A program made the translations under genes and the position numbers. Positions 10,486-19,420 of a DNA stretch of 64,000 nt are shown here, piece by piece. The stretch is taken from assembly GCF_003326675.1 (NCBI RefSeq), contig NZ_JPWF01000011.1, positions 1 to 64,000 of the forward strand, given 5' to 3'. How positions within the stretch are numbered: position 1 is the first letter of the stretch; each line of letters begins with the position of its first letter. This DNA comes from Thalassospira profundimaris (lineage in GTDB: Bacteria; Pseudomonadota; Alphaproteobacteria; Rhodospirillales; Thalassospiraceae). Below the pieces are notes generated by a model. It was not told the origin of the DNA. It made no database searches and saw only the letters and a program-made list of their open reading frames with translations.

Positions 10486-11751
10486 ATGCATGTTGTCGTA
10501 ATGGGTGCTGGCGTCATCGGGACGACAGCGGCCTGGTATCTTTTGCAAAATGGTCATCAGGTTACGGTTATTGACCGTCAACATGCCAGTGCACAGGAAA
10601 CCAGCTTTGCCAATGGCGGACAAATTTCCACCTGCCATGCGACACCCTGGGCCAATGCAGGCACACCCAAACAAATTCTGAAATGGCTTGGTCGCGAAGA
10701 AGCACCACTTCTGGTCCGGATGCGCTTTGACCCGCAGCTTTTTGGCTGGGGATTACGCTTTCTGGCCAATTGCAGCGATGAACGTGCGCGGATCAATATG
10801 GAAAAAGCCCTGCGGGTTGCGATCTATAGCCGCGATTGCCTGCGCGCCCTGCGCACCGAGCTTAGCCTGCATTATGATCACAGCGAACGCGGCATCCTTC
10901 ATGTCTGTCGTGATGACGGCGAAATGGCCGCAGTTGCCCGCGCAACAAAACAGATGCGTGAACTGGGGCTTTCGCGCAGAACGGTAACGCCCGAAGAATG
11001 CTACGAGATCGAACCGGCATTGCGGCAAAGCACTGCCCCGATTGTCGGTGGCAGCTATACCCCCGATGATGAAAGTGGCGATGCCCGCAAATTCACCGAA
11101 AGCCTGACCGAACATTGCATCGCCAAGGGTGCGCATTTTCTATTTAACACCCGGATCGAACGCCTGATCCATGATCAGGGGCGCGTCACTGCCGTTCAAA
11201 CCGATCAGGGTAATATTACCGCCGATGCGTTTCTGGTCTGTCTTGGCAGTTACAGCCCGTTTCTGGTCAAGCCGCTTGGCATCAATCTGCCGATTTATCC
11301 CTGCAAGGGATATTCGATCAGCGTCGATACGACCGGCTATGACGGTGCGCCGCAAACTGCCCTGATCGATGACAGCGTCAAGATGGTGTATTCGCGCCTT
11401 GGAAACCAACTCAGAGTAGCAGGAACCGCCGAACTTGACGGTTATAATCTGCGAATGTCGCGCCGCAGAAATCAACTTATTGTCGATAAGGCATTAGAAT
11501 TATTTCCAAATTGCGGAAACCCGGAAACCATCACCCATTGGTCGGGATTGCGCCCGGTAACGCCGGATTCTGCCCCTATTCTTGGCGGTACAAAATATGG
11601 TAATCTGTTCCTTAATACGGGGCATGGGACGCTGGGTTGGACAATGAGTTGTGGATCAGCAAAGGCAATCGCCGACGTGATAAGCAACCGCGCACCTGAC
11701 ATCCCACTTAGAGGGCTGGGTATCGAGCGTTTTAAACGAGCGTTACTTTAA
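10486..11751 (+). CDS. dadA: D-amino acid dehydrogenase (DadA type)
   Basis: DadA oxidises D-amino acids, classically D-alanine, to keto acids at the inner face of the membrane and passes electrons to quinones. The 421-residue protein has the dinucleotide motif GAGVIGTTAAWYLLQNGHQVTVID at residues 7-30, the DadA block FANGGQISTCHATPWANAGTPKQILKWL, and the FAD-contacting end block WSGLRPVTPDSAPILGG followed by NTGHGTLGWTMSCGSAKAIAD. Length and motif order are those of the family. It stands alone without the alanine racemase gene dadX. The next gene begins 20 bases later on the same strand and may be cotranscribed. Confidence 0.93.
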   Translation: MHVVVMGAGVIGTTAAWYLLQNGHQVTVIDRQHASAQETSFANGGQISTCHATPWANAGTPKQILKWLGREEAPLLVRMRFDPQLFGWGLRFLANCSDERARINMEKALRVAIYSRDCLRALRTELSLHYDHSERGILHVCRDDGEMAAVARATKQMRELGLSRRTVTPEECYEIEPALRQSTAPIVGGSYTPDDESGDARKFTESLTEHCIAKGAHFLFNTRIERLIHDQGRVTAVQTDQGNITADAFLVCLGSYSPFLVKPLGINLPIYPCKGYSISVDTTGYDGAPQTALIDDSVKMVYSRLGNQLRVAGTAELDGYNLRMSRRRNQLIVDKALELFPNCGNPETITHWSGLRPVTPDSAPILGGTKYGNLFLNTGHGTLGWTMSCGSAKAIADVISNRAPDIPLRGLGIERFKRALL

Positions 11752-11771
11752 CCATGGGACCTGGGGCAGAT

Positions 11772-12884
11772 ATGACCAGCAATACACCGATTGGCGCAAC
11801 GACTGTGCCATTGGCAGATCAGGTTGTTCTCAACGCCCTTCCATATGCGGCTGTTATTTGTGATCGCAATGGACTGGTGTTGCAATGTAACGAGGCAATT
11901 GCAAAGCTGATCGGGGTTTCCCGCGATCGCATGATGGGGCGCAAGGCAGGTTTCCTGTCCAGGGGTCTGATCAACGATATCGAGAATGTCTTTGCATCGG
12001 GCCGCACATGGCGCGGCGATATCGTTCTGGTCGGCGCATCCAAGGAAAGCCACGTTTGCGATCTGTCCATCGCACCGCTTGAATATTTCCAGAACAACGA
12101 AACGCGCACCGCCGTCTTGATGACACTTCTGGAAAATGATCGCCAGAAGCAGGCCGAACGTTCCCTGATGGAACAAAACCGCCATCAGGCCGATGCCAAT
12201 GCGTCAAAATCCGACTTTATTGCCAATATGGGCCATGAACTTCGCACGCCGCTTAACGCGATTATCGGCAACTCAGAACTGATTGCCGAGGCGGTTCTGG
12301 GCGATATTCCCGACACCTATCGCGAATGCGGGCGCGACGTTCACGAAGCCGGCAAACACCTTTTGGAACTGGTAAATAACGTCCTTGATGTTTCCAAGCT
12401 TTCCGCCGGGTCGATGACGCTTCAGTCCGAGAACGCCGATCTTGGCACCCTGATCAACGAAGCCGCCAAGCTTGTTCACGATGATATTTCACGCCGCAAA
12501 CACAGTCTTGAGATCAATTTGCCGCGCACGCCGGTTACGCTGCGGTGTGACAAACTCAAACTCAAACAGATTTTGATCAATATCCTGAGCAACGCGGCAA
12601 AGTTCACCCCGGATGGCGGTAAAATTCAGGTCGGGCTGTCGATGACGCTTGATGATGTCACGATTTCGATTGCCGATAACGGCGTCGGTATGAGCCCCAA
12701 TGACATTCCGCGTGCCCTTGCCCGGTTCTCGCAGCTTCACCCTTCCGGGGTCAAGGAAAGTGCGGGCACCGGTCTTGGCCTGCCATTGGCGAAGCTTCTG
12801 GTCGAACTGCATGACGGCCGCATGAGCATCGAAAGCGACCTTGGCAAAGGCACCACTGTTCGCATCTCGATACCGCGCAGCTAA
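11772..12884 (+). CDS. Cytosolic PAS-domain sensor histidine kinase
   Basis: An amino-terminal PAS domain (LNALPYAAVICDRNGLVLQCNEAIAKLIGVS, residues 21-51) is followed by a coiled linker, a HisKA domain with phosphoacceptor His155 in FIANMGHELRTPLNA, and a HATPase domain with the N box ILSNAAKFTPDGG, G1 box ADNGVGM and G2 box GTGLGLPLAK. There is no membrane segment or signal peptide, so the signal is cytoplasmic. No response regulator gene is adjacent; it is an orphan, although it follows dadA by 20 bases. I use the ATG at 11772 with GGGGCAG upstream; one at 11754 is also open but lacks a ribosome site. Confidence 0.9.
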   Translation: MTSNTPIGATTVPLADQVVLNALPYAAVICDRNGLVLQCNEAIAKLIGVSRDRMMGRKAGFLSRGLINDIENVFASGRTWRGDIVLVGASKESHVCDLSIAPLEYFQNNETRTAVLMTLLENDRQKQAERSLMEQNRHQADANASKSDFIANMGHELRTPLNAIIGNSELIAEAVLGDIPDTYRECGRDVHEAGKHLLELVNNVLDVSKLSAGSMTLQSENADLGTLINEAAKLVHDDISRRKHSLEINLPRTPVTLRCDKLKLKQILINILSNAAKFTPDGGKIQVGLSMTLDDVTISIADNGVGMSPNDIPRALARFSQLHPSGVKESAGTGLGLPLAKLLVELHDGRMSIESDLGKGTTVRISIPRS

Positions 12885-12908
12885 GACAGAAAGTCATTGC
12901 CCGTAAAC

Positions 12909-12943
12909 AAAGCCCGCATCGGCATACCAATGCGGGCTTTTGT
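12909..12943. terminator. Bidirectional terminator
   Basis: A perfect 11-bp stem (12909-12919 with 12930-12940) with T on both sides lies between the convergent kinase and cytochrome genes. Confidence 0.85.
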
Positions 12944-12968
12944 CTTTCCAGTCGATATCGATCTTGTC

Positions 12969-13451
12969 TTATTGCTGTTGTGCGGCTGACTGGTTGATCT
13001 GATCGTGGCGTTGCCTGATTTCATCTGGCCAGCGGCTTTTGATATAGGACAGGCTGGCAAGGATTTCCTCGTCACTGAGGACACCCTCAAATCCCGGCAT
13101 TGCCGATTTATATCCGTCCCCGGCCATGACAGCAGGTCCGTATTTGGTCAATGCAAACAACACGGCATCGGGATGATGCCATGTATGGCCGCTTTCATCA
13201 TGTGGCGGCGCAGGTAACAGACCGTCTTCGCCGCGTTCACGCCAGTTGGCCTCGCCCTCAAAGCGGGCACCGTGACAGGACGCACAATTTGCGTCATAGA
13301 CCTTCTTGCCAAGTGCCACGAGTTTAAGATCATCCGGCCGCAGTTCGACATTTTGCATTTGCCCGCCACCCGGCCCGAAAAAGGTGACAATTCCATACAT
13401 GATGGCGGCACCAACAGCCGCCCCCAACACCATTACACCTTTATTTTGCAC
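12969..13451 (-). CDS. Membrane-anchored monohaem cytochrome c in the copper operon
   Basis: An uncleaved-looking amino-terminal membrane segment (residues 6-26) anchors a periplasmic class I cytochrome c domain. The haem motif is CASCH (Cys56, Cys59, His60) and the distal methionine is probably that in KSAMPGFEGVLSDEEI. At 160 residues it is typical of small membrane cytochromes. The start is GTG at 13449-13451 with AGAGAG upstream. It follows cueR by 36 bases on the same strand and so belongs to the copA-cueR operon. This suggests a link between copper efflux and a periplasmic electron carrier, which is inference. Its redox partner is not visible in the window. Confidence 0.9.
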   Translation of the reverse strand: MQNKGVMVLGAAVGAAIMYGIVTFFGPGGGQMQNVELRPDDLKLVALGKKVYDANCASCHGARFEGEANWRERGEDGLLPAPPHDESGHTWHHPDAVLFALTKYGPAVMAGDGYKSAMPGFEGVLSDEEILASLSYIKSRWPDEIRQRHDQINQSAAQQQ

Positions 13452-13487
13452 AGTTTATTCTCTCTCTGATGTTTTGGAGTTGCTGTT

Positions 13488-13871
13488 TTATCGCGCCAGA
13501 TCATTGATGATCGGACAATGTGGCCGATCATCACCGTGGCAGGCATGAACCAGTTCCGACAGGGTCTTTTGCAGGCTTTGCAGTTCGGCAATCTTGCGTT
13601 CAATTTCTGTCAGATGGGTTTTGGCGATTTCCTTGACATCGGCCGAGGCCCGATTGCGATCTTCGTACAAAGACAACAAAACACGGCAATCCTCGACCGA
13701 GAATCCCAAACCACGGGCACGCTGCAAGAACCGCAATTTATGCAGATCGTCGTCGCTGTAATCACGGTATCCATTGCCCAGACGACCGGGCGTCACAAGA
13801 CCGATATCCTCATAATACCGGATGGTCTTTGGTGGCAAACCGCACTGGGTTGCAGCATCGGAAATATTCAT
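13488..13871 (-). CDS. cueR: Cu(I)-responsive MerR-family regulator CueR
   Basis: CueR activates copper efflux promoters by untwisting a promoter with an overlong spacer. The 127-residue protein has the MerR winged helix (TIRYYEDIGLVTPGR, residues 17-30), a dimer coiled coil, and the metal loop Cys111-x7-Cys119 (CHGDDRPHC), the exact spacing of the Cu(I) site in E. coli CueR (112 and 120). It follows copA by 24 bases and is therefore itself under the promoter it is expected to control. The matching operator is at 16450-16472. Confidence 0.95.
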   Translation of the reverse strand: MNISDAATQCGLPPKTIRYYEDIGLVTPGRLGNGYRDYSDDDLHKLRFLQRARGLGFSVEDCRVLLSLYEDRNRASADVKEIAKTHLTEIERKIAELQSLQKTLSELVHACHGDDRPHCPIINDLAR

Positions 13872-13895
13872 GTTCGTTCTCCTTCCCCATTCGAC

Positions 13896-16361
13896 CTAGC
13901 GGCGCACTTTCCAGCGCCGCAAGGTCAGCGAGTTGCCAACAACCGAAACGGAACTCAGCGCCATCGCCGCACCGGCAATTGCCGGGCTGAGTACACCCAA
14001 AGCTGCAAGCGGCAGACCAACCACGTTATAGGCAAAGGCCCAAAACAGGTTTTGCGCAATTTTGCGGCGGGTCGCGATGGAAATATCAATCGCGGCCGAC
14101 ACCAATGCCGGATCAGAGCGCATCAGGGTAATGCCCGCCGTTTCCATGGCAACATCCGTACCACCGCCCATCGCAATACCAACATCCGCAGCGGCCAAAG
14201 CCGGTGCGTCATTGATCCCGTCACCAACCATCGCAACACGACGCCTCTGCTTGCGCAGTTTTTCAACTTCAAGCGCCTTGTCCTGCGGACGAATACGACC
14301 CTCGCCGCGTTCAAGCCCCAATTCACGGGCCACATGGGTTGCGACATCTTGACTGTCACCAGACAGCATGATCGAAGAAATGCCACGTGCCTTCAGATCG
14401 GCAATCGCCTGCTTGGCACTTTCACGAATGCGGTCTTCAAGGGTGATGTAGCCCGCGAATGCACCATCAATCGCCACCAGCACAACCGTGCGGCCCTCGC
14501 CTTCATGCTTTTTGATCTCGGTCGCGATTGCATCATCAAAGGATGCAATCCCCTGATCGGTCAACAGGGCCTCTGTCCCGATGGCAACCGCATGACCGTC
14601 TACCTTGGCAAAAACACCGGCACCGGTTTTACTTTTAAAGTCGGTGATTTCAGGAATAATCAGTTCCTCGTCACGGGCGAGTGACACCATCGCACGCGCC
14701 AATGGATGTTCACTTGCCGCCTGCACACCCGCCACCAGACGCAACATGTCATTGCGATCCGTTCCATCCGTCGGACGAACATCACGGACCGTTGGCGTAC
14801 CTTCGGTCAGCGTCCCGGTTTTATCGAAAATGACGGTATCAACGTTATGGGCCTGCTCAAGCGCCTCGAAATTGCGGATAAGGATACCATTACGTGCTGC
14901 ACTGCCGGTTCCGGCAACAAGGGCCGTCGGTGTCGCCAGACCAAGCGCGCAAGGACACGCTATCACCAGCACCGACACAGCTGCAACAATCGATGCTTCG
15001 GCCCCAAAGCCCATCAACAGCCAAACCGCCAGGGTCACAATGGCAATCGCAACAACGACCGGCACAAAGACCGATGACACCCGATCCACCAGTTTCTGAA
15101 CCGGGGCCTTGCCCGTTTGGGCCTTTTCGACCAGACGGATGATCCGCGACAGTGTGGTGTCATCGCCAACCGCACGGACCTCGATATCCAGTCGGCCAGT
15201 ACCGTTAACCGCGCCACCAACAACCGCATCACCGGGCACACGGGCCACCGGACGGGTTTCGCCGGTAATCAGGCTTTCATCGAGTTCACTTTCCCCGGCA
15301 ACAACGGCACCATCTACCGGAAGACGTTCGCCCGGAAGGACACGCACGATATCCCCAACCGTCAGATCCTCGATGGCGACTTCCTGTTCGCCTTTACCTT
15401 CGACCAGTTTGCGCGCACGGCGCGGACGCAGAGCCATCAATTCACGAATGGCGGCTGATGCACCGCGCTTTGCGCGGTCTTCCATAATCTTGCCCGCAAG
15501 GATCAGGGTGATGATCGCCGCTGATGCCTCGAAATACAGGTGGATATTACCGGCCTGCCCGAACGCCATATTATAGATACTCAGGAAATAGGCCGACGAT
15601 GTTCCGAGTGCGACAAGAACATCCATATTCGCACTGCGATGACGCAGGGCCGCCCATGCGCCTTTATAAAAACGCTGCCCGATGATGAACTGAACCGGGG
15701 TTGCCAGAACAAGTTCAAGCCAGGCTGGCAGGTGATAGGCCACACCAAGGTTCATCCAGACCATCTGCAAAACAAGCGGTGCGGTCAGCAACGCCGAAAT
15801 GCCAAGCATCACCAGCGACTTGTCGACCTTGCCCGCGGTATTTGCCTTCCCGGCGCTTTCGGCGTCATCACCTTCGGCAGATTTGTTGCGTGATGTTGCA
15901 TGATATCCGGCATCTTCGATTGCCTTGATGACGGCCGCGTCATTTACCTTGTCGGAAAATGTTTCGATATCGGCACGCTCAAGCGCGAAATTGACGGTGG
16001 CCGATGAAACGCCCGGCATTGCAGACAAGGCCTTTTCGACCCGCAGTGCGCAATTGGCGCACGTCATGCCATCAATATCATAGGACAGTTGCTGTTGCGG
16101 GACGCTGTAACCGGCATCCTTAATCTTGTCCGCGATATTGGCCGCATTAAGTTTATCGGCGTCAAAGCGGACATGGGCAAAATTAAGGGCAAGGTTCACG
16201 TCAACCTCGGCAACACCGTCAAGCCCGGCAATCGCCTTTTCAACGCGCCCGGCACAATTGGCACAGGTCATGCCTTCGACCGGCAAACTGATTTCGGCTT
16301 GATGCGATGGTGCGGCCTTGCTGGCGGCATCACTTTCGCGGGTTTCGATCCGGCTATCCAT
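13896..16361 (-). CDS. copA: Copper-exporting P1B-type ATPase CopA
   Basis: CopA pumps Cu(I) from cytoplasm to periplasm. Two amino-terminal heavy-metal-binding domains each carry MTCANC (Cys33/Cys36 and Cys101/Cys104). The membrane metal site is the CPC of IACPCALG near residue 468, the phosphorylated aspartate lies in DKTGTLT near residue 513, and the hinge motif is MVGDGINDAPAL. The 821-residue length and eight-helix P1B layout agree. It is the first gene of the operon copA-cueR-cytochrome c. The leader between promoter and ATG is about 75 bases. Confidence 0.97.
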   Translation of the reverse strand: MDSRIETRESDAASKAAPSHQAEISLPVEGMTCANCAGRVEKAIAGLDGVAEVDVNLALNFAHVRFDADKLNAANIADKIKDAGYSVPQQQLSYDIDGMTCANCALRVEKALSAMPGVSSATVNFALERADIETFSDKVNDAAVIKAIEDAGYHATSRNKSAEGDDAESAGKANTAGKVDKSLVMLGISALLTAPLVLQMVWMNLGVAYHLPAWLELVLATPVQFIIGQRFYKGAWAALRHRSANMDVLVALGTSSAYFLSIYNMAFGQAGNIHLYFEASAAIITLILAGKIMEDRAKRGASAAIRELMALRPRRARKLVEGKGEQEVAIEDLTVGDIVRVLPGERLPVDGAVVAGESELDESLITGETRPVARVPGDAVVGGAVNGTGRLDIEVRAVGDDTTLSRIIRLVEKAQTGKAPVQKLVDRVSSVFVPVVVAIAIVTLAVWLLMGFGAEASIVAAVSVLVIACPCALGLATPTALVAGTGSAARNGILIRNFEALEQAHNVDTVIFDKTGTLTEGTPTVRDVRPTDGTDRNDMLRLVAGVQAASEHPLARAMVSLARDEELIIPEITDFKSKTGAGVFAKVDGHAVAIGTEALLTDQGIASFDDAIATEIKKHEGEGRTVVLVAIDGAFAGYITLEDRIRESAKQAIADLKARGISSIMLSGDSQDVATHVARELGLERGEGRIRPQDKALEVEKLRKQRRRVAMVGDGINDAPALAAADVGIAMGGGTDVAMETAGITLMRSDPALVSAAIDISIATRRKIAQNLFWAFAYNVVGLPLAALGVLSPAIAGAAMALSSVSVVGNSLTLRRWKVRR

Positions 16362-16443
16362 ATCACGTCACCTTGTTCCGGGTTGACGGGGCAGCTCCGC
16401 AATCTGAAATCAAAATGCGCAAGCCCCATTTCTGATATGGAGG

Positions 16444-16474
16444 AAGATAGACCTTCCAGCAACTGGAAGGTCAA
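16444..16474 (-). promoter_or_regulatory. CueR operator within the copA promoter
   Basis: A perfect 10-3-10 inverted repeat (16450-16472, arms GACCTTCCAG and CTGGAAGGTC) lies between a -35 TTGACC (16469-16474) and a -10 TATCTT (16444-16449) on the minus strand. The spacer is 19 bp, the hallmark of MerR-family activated promoters, and the CCTTCC/GGAAGG half-sites match known CueR boxes. Confidence 0.93.
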
Positions 16475-16524
16475 GCCGAAAAATTCCTGCCCTGAAAAGT
16501 CGGAGTAATTTACTGATAAACAAC

Positions 16525-16551
16525 AAAACCCCGGAACTTGTCCGGGGTTTT
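16525..16551 (-). terminator. Terminator after the bacterioferritin pair
   Basis: A perfect 11-bp stem (16525-16535 with 16541-16551) with T-rich ends lies 24 bases past the first bacterioferritin stop codon. Confidence 0.85.
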
Positions 16552-16574
16552 GCAGATGTTCACTGAACTGAAAA

Positions 16575-17066
16575 TCAGCCGTGCGGGGTCGGTTCACCAG
16601 CAGCACGGAACTGAATATAGTTCTGAAGACCCATCATATCGATCAGGCGGATCTGCTGTTCGATCCAGTATGCGTGATCTTCTTCGCTGTCATCAAGCAG
16701 ACCAACCAGCATCTGGCGGGTCTGGAAATCCTCCTCTGCCTCGGCAACCTTGATCGCCTTTTTCAGAAGATTGATGACGTGATATTCGTGTTCGAGATCA
16801 TTTTTCATCATCTCGGGCACGGTTTTACCGATCTTGATCGGTTCACGCGATGCGGTATCGGGCACACCTTCAAGGAACAGAATACGCTCGATCAAACGCT
16901 TTGCGTGTTCAAGCTCCTCGTCCTTTTCATGGTGCATCCGCTCATAAAGCGAATGCAGGCCCCAATCGGCATACATTTCTGCATGCGTGTTGTACTGGTC
17001 AGCCGCAGACAGCTCGGCAGTCAGCTGCTTGTTCAATGCGGCAATAACCTTTTTACTACCCTTCAT
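16575..17066 (-). CDS. bfr: Bacterioferritin subunit with ferroxidase site, no haem methionine
   Basis: Bacterioferritin stores iron as a 24-subunit shell. In this 163-residue subunit all six ferroxidase ligands of E. coli Bfr are kept by alignment: Glu18 (LTAELSAADQY), Glu51 and His54 (EELEHAK), the glutamate near 94 (LEHEYHV), and Glu127 and His130 (SEEDHAYW). The haem-binding methionine at position 52 is replaced by leucine. It therefore looks catalytically competent for iron oxidation but unable to bind haem in a homodimer. It lies 21 bases after the second bacterioferritin gene in the same operon, and the two are complementary (see findings). Confidence 0.95.
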   Translation of the reverse strand: MKGSKKVIAALNKQLTAELSAADQYNTHAEMYADWGLHSLYERMHHEKDEELEHAKRLIERILFLEGVPDTASREPIKIGKTVPEMMKNDLEHEYHVINLLKKAIKVAEAEEDFQTRQMLVGLLDDSEEDHAYWIEQQIRLIDMMGLQNYIQFRAAGEPTPHG

Positions 17067-17087
17067 GGCGTTACGCTCCTGATCTGG

Positions 17088-17567
17088 TTAGTCGCCGTCG
17101 CCTGAACGGCTTTGGATGTAATTTGCGATACCGACATTTTCGAGTTGCCATTCCTCGGTCTCGAGCCAGTCGACATGTTCTTCCTGTTCTTCAAGGAACG
17201 TCACCAGCAGATCGCGGGTGACAAAATCCTCGGCTTTTTCGCAGGCAGTGATTGCTTCGCGCAGCAAAGGCAAGGAGGCCAGTTCGAACTTCATGTCGCA
17301 ACTGACGATTTCCGGAACATTCTCGCCGATCATAAGTTTATTGAGGTTCTGAAGATTGGGCAGACCTTCAAGGAACAGAATGCGTTCGATGGTATCATCG
17401 GCACGTTTCATTTCCTTGATGGAAAGCTTGTATTCATACTCGCCCATCTCTTCGACGCCCCAGTCGCGCAGCATCCTTGCATGCAGGAAATACTGGTTAA
17501 TCGCAGTCAACTGATTGGTCAGAACGCGATTAAGGTATGTGATGATCTGTGGATCACCTTTCATCAT
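17088..17567 (-). CDS. bfr: Bacterioferritin subunit with haem methionine, degenerate ferroxidase site
   Basis: This 159-residue bacterioferritin is first in the two-gene operon. It keeps the haem ligand methionine (SIKEMKRAD, position 52 in E. coli numbering) but three ferroxidase positions are changed: Glu18 to Gln (TNQLTAINQY), His54 to Arg (EMKRAD) and Glu127 to Gln (EEQEEHVDW). It should bind haem at subunit interfaces but not oxidise iron well. Mixed shells with the partner subunit are the obvious reading. A Fur-like palindrome lies 72-88 bases before its start. Confidence 0.95.
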   Translation of the reverse strand: MMKGDPQIITYLNRVLTNQLTAINQYFLHARMLRDWGVEEMGEYEYKLSIKEMKRADDTIERILFLEGLPNLQNLNKLMIGENVPEIVSCDMKFELASLPLLREAITACEKAEDFVTRDLLVTFLEEQEEHVDWLETEEWQLENVGIANYIQSRSGDGD

Positions 17568-17638
17568 GGCTCTCCTGATGGTTGGGCTACCAAGATATTG
17601 GGAACAGCCCCCTCCCGTTTCAAGAGAAAAGCGCGCCT

Positions 17639-17655
17639 TTGATTACCATTATCAA
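17639..17655 (-). promoter_or_regulatory. Candidate Fur-type iron box upstream of the bacterioferritin operon
   Basis: TTGATTACCATTATCAA is an inverted repeat (TTGAT-N7-ATCAA); on the minus strand it contains GATAATGGTAATC, close to a Fur box. Its place 72-88 bases before the bacterioferritin start fits the promoter. Irr or another iron regulator is possible. Confidence 0.5.
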
Positions 17656-17700
17656 TAATTTAGGCAGTTTTTTTGGAATCGGTCTTTAATCCCGGTTGAG

Positions 17701-17734
17701 TAAAAATCATTCGCAGATTTTTGGCTGCGAATGA
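17701..17734 (-). terminator. Unassigned hairpin with T-run upstream of the bacterioferritin operon
   Basis: A perfect 10-bp stem (17707-17716 with 17725-17734) is followed on the minus strand by TTTTTA. No minus-strand gene precedes it, so it could end a short RNA begun near the photolyase promoter, or lie in a long bacterioferritin leader. Confidence 0.4.
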
Positions 17735-17829
17735 CACGCGCTTCGCGAAAAACACAGCCGTCAGCGATCCTTTTTAAAGCCTGTTACGTACGACTCGTAG
17801 TCATCGGTAAAACAGGTTTTCGTAATTAA

Positions 17830-19404
17830 ATGACGGCTTTCAGCACCATCCGTTTTGTTCTGGGTGACCAACTATCCCCAAATCTATCAAGCCTTCAGGA
17901 TGCCAATCCAAAAACGGATTTGATCGTCATGGCCGAACCCTTTGCCGAGGCCACCTATGTCCCTCATCACCGCCAAAAAATTGTTCTGATCCTGTCGGCG
18001 ATGCGCCATTTCGCTGACGAGCTGCGCAGCAAGGGTTTCAAGATCGACTACTTTGATTACCAAACCCGGCCGACCAAAAGTTTCACGGATGCACTTCATA
18101 CCGCAATCGACCGACACAAAGTACCAAAGCTGGTGATCACCGAGCCCGGTGAATGGCGGGTTCTTGATGAAATCAACACATGGGCGTCCGAGTTTGGCCT
18201 TGATCTGGAAATCCGGCCCGATGATCGCTTTTTTGCCCCCTTGTCGGCCTTTGATAACTTTGCCAAGGATCGCAAGGAACTGCGCATGGAATATTTCTAT
18301 CGCGGTTTGCGTCGTCAAACCGGGATCCTGATGGAACCGGATGGTAAACCGGTTGGCGGTCAGTGGAATTTTGATCACGACAACCGCAAACGCCTGCCGG
18401 ATGGCACAAACCCGCCCGCACCAAAAACGTTTCCCCCTGATGCCATCACCCGGACATTGCTTGAACGGGTAACCGATGATTTTCCAGATGCCCTTGGCGC
18501 GGTCGCATCATTTGGTTGGGCGGCTACCCGCCAGGACGCGCTTGCCGCGCTGGATCACTTCATCACAACGCGTTTGCCCCACTTTGGGGATTATCAGGAC
18601 GCGATGACCACCAAAAGCGCCACGGTCTATCATTCCCTGATCAGTCCTTATATCAATATCGGCCTTCTATTGCCTGACGAAGTCTGCCGCGCAGCAGAAC
18701 GGGCATATTATAACGGCAAAGCCCCCCTGAACGCGGTCGAGGGTTTTATCCGTCAAATCCTGGGCTGGCGGGAATATGTGCGCGGGTTGTACTGGTTCAT
18801 GGGTCGCGATTACACATCACGCAATCATTTCGATGCCCAACGCCCCCTGCCCGCATTTTTCTGGGATGGCGATGTGTCGCTGAATTGCCTGAAACACGCG
18901 ATCGGCGAGACACTTGAACATGCCTATGCCCATCATATTCAACGATTGATGGTAATCGGCAACTTCGCACTGCTGACCGGATTGTCGGTCAAGGAAGTTT
19001 GCGACTGGTATCTGGCCGTTTACATTGATGCCTTTGAATGGGTTGAACTGCCCAACACACTTGGCATGGCGCTTTATGCCGATGGCGGTATCATGGCATC
19101 CAAACCCTATGCCGGAAGCGGCAAATATATTGATCGCATGTCTGATTATTGCGCGGACTGCCAATATAATCCGCGCAAGAACACCGGATCGGACGCCTGC
19201 CCGTTCAATGCCCTGTACTGGCATTTTCTGGATCGTAATTTTGACAAGCTTGGCAACAATCCCCGACTGGGCATGCCATATCGCAACTGGGCACGCATGA
19301 AAGACAATGACAAGCGTGCCTTGATCGCACAGGCAGAAACATTCCTGTCCAAACTTGATCGCGATGATACTGGCTTTAAAGACCGACAGGGTCAGTTGTT
19401 CTGA
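17830..19404 (+). CDS. phrB: Fe-S cluster bacterial (6-4) photolyase (PhrB/CryB class)
   Basis: These proteins repair UV-induced (6-4) photoproducts with light, using FAD, a lumazine-type antenna and a [4Fe-4S] cluster. The 524-residue protein begins IRFVLGDQLSPNLSSLQDA, typical of the group, and has the FAD region ILGWREYVRGLYWFMGRDY and HHIQRLMVIGNFALL. Four cysteines at 353, 441, 444 and 457 (LNCLKHA, YCADCQYN, DACPFN) have spacings 88, 3 and 13, the same as the cluster ligands of Agrobacterium PhrB (350, 438, 441, 454). Upstream is a 260-base region shared with the divergent bacterioferritin operon. DUF2256 and DUF3253 genes, often seen near this class, lie 13.6 kb away. Confidence 0.94.
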   Translation: MTAFSTIRFVLGDQLSPNLSSLQDANPKTDLIVMAEPFAEATYVPHHRQKIVLILSAMRHFADELRSKGFKIDYFDYQTRPTKSFTDALHTAIDRHKVPKLVITEPGEWRVLDEINTWASEFGLDLEIRPDDRFFAPLSAFDNFAKDRKELRMEYFYRGLRRQTGILMEPDGKPVGGQWNFDHDNRKRLPDGTNPPAPKTFPPDAITRTLLERVTDDFPDALGAVASFGWAATRQDALAALDHFITTRLPHFGDYQDAMTTKSATVYHSLISPYINIGLLLPDEVCRAAERAYYNGKAPLNAVEGFIRQILGWREYVRGLYWFMGRDYTSRNHFDAQRPLPAFFWDGDVSLNCLKHAIGETLEHAYAHHIQRLMVIGNFALLTGLSVKEVCDWYLAVYIDAFEWVELPNTLGMALYADGGIMASKPYAGSGKYIDRMSDYCADCQYNPRKNTGSDACPFNALYWHFLDRNFDKLGNNPRLGMPYRNWARMKDNDKRALIAQAETFLSKLDRDDTGFKDRQGQLF

Positions 19405-19420
19405 ATTTCTCGGGCCAAAA

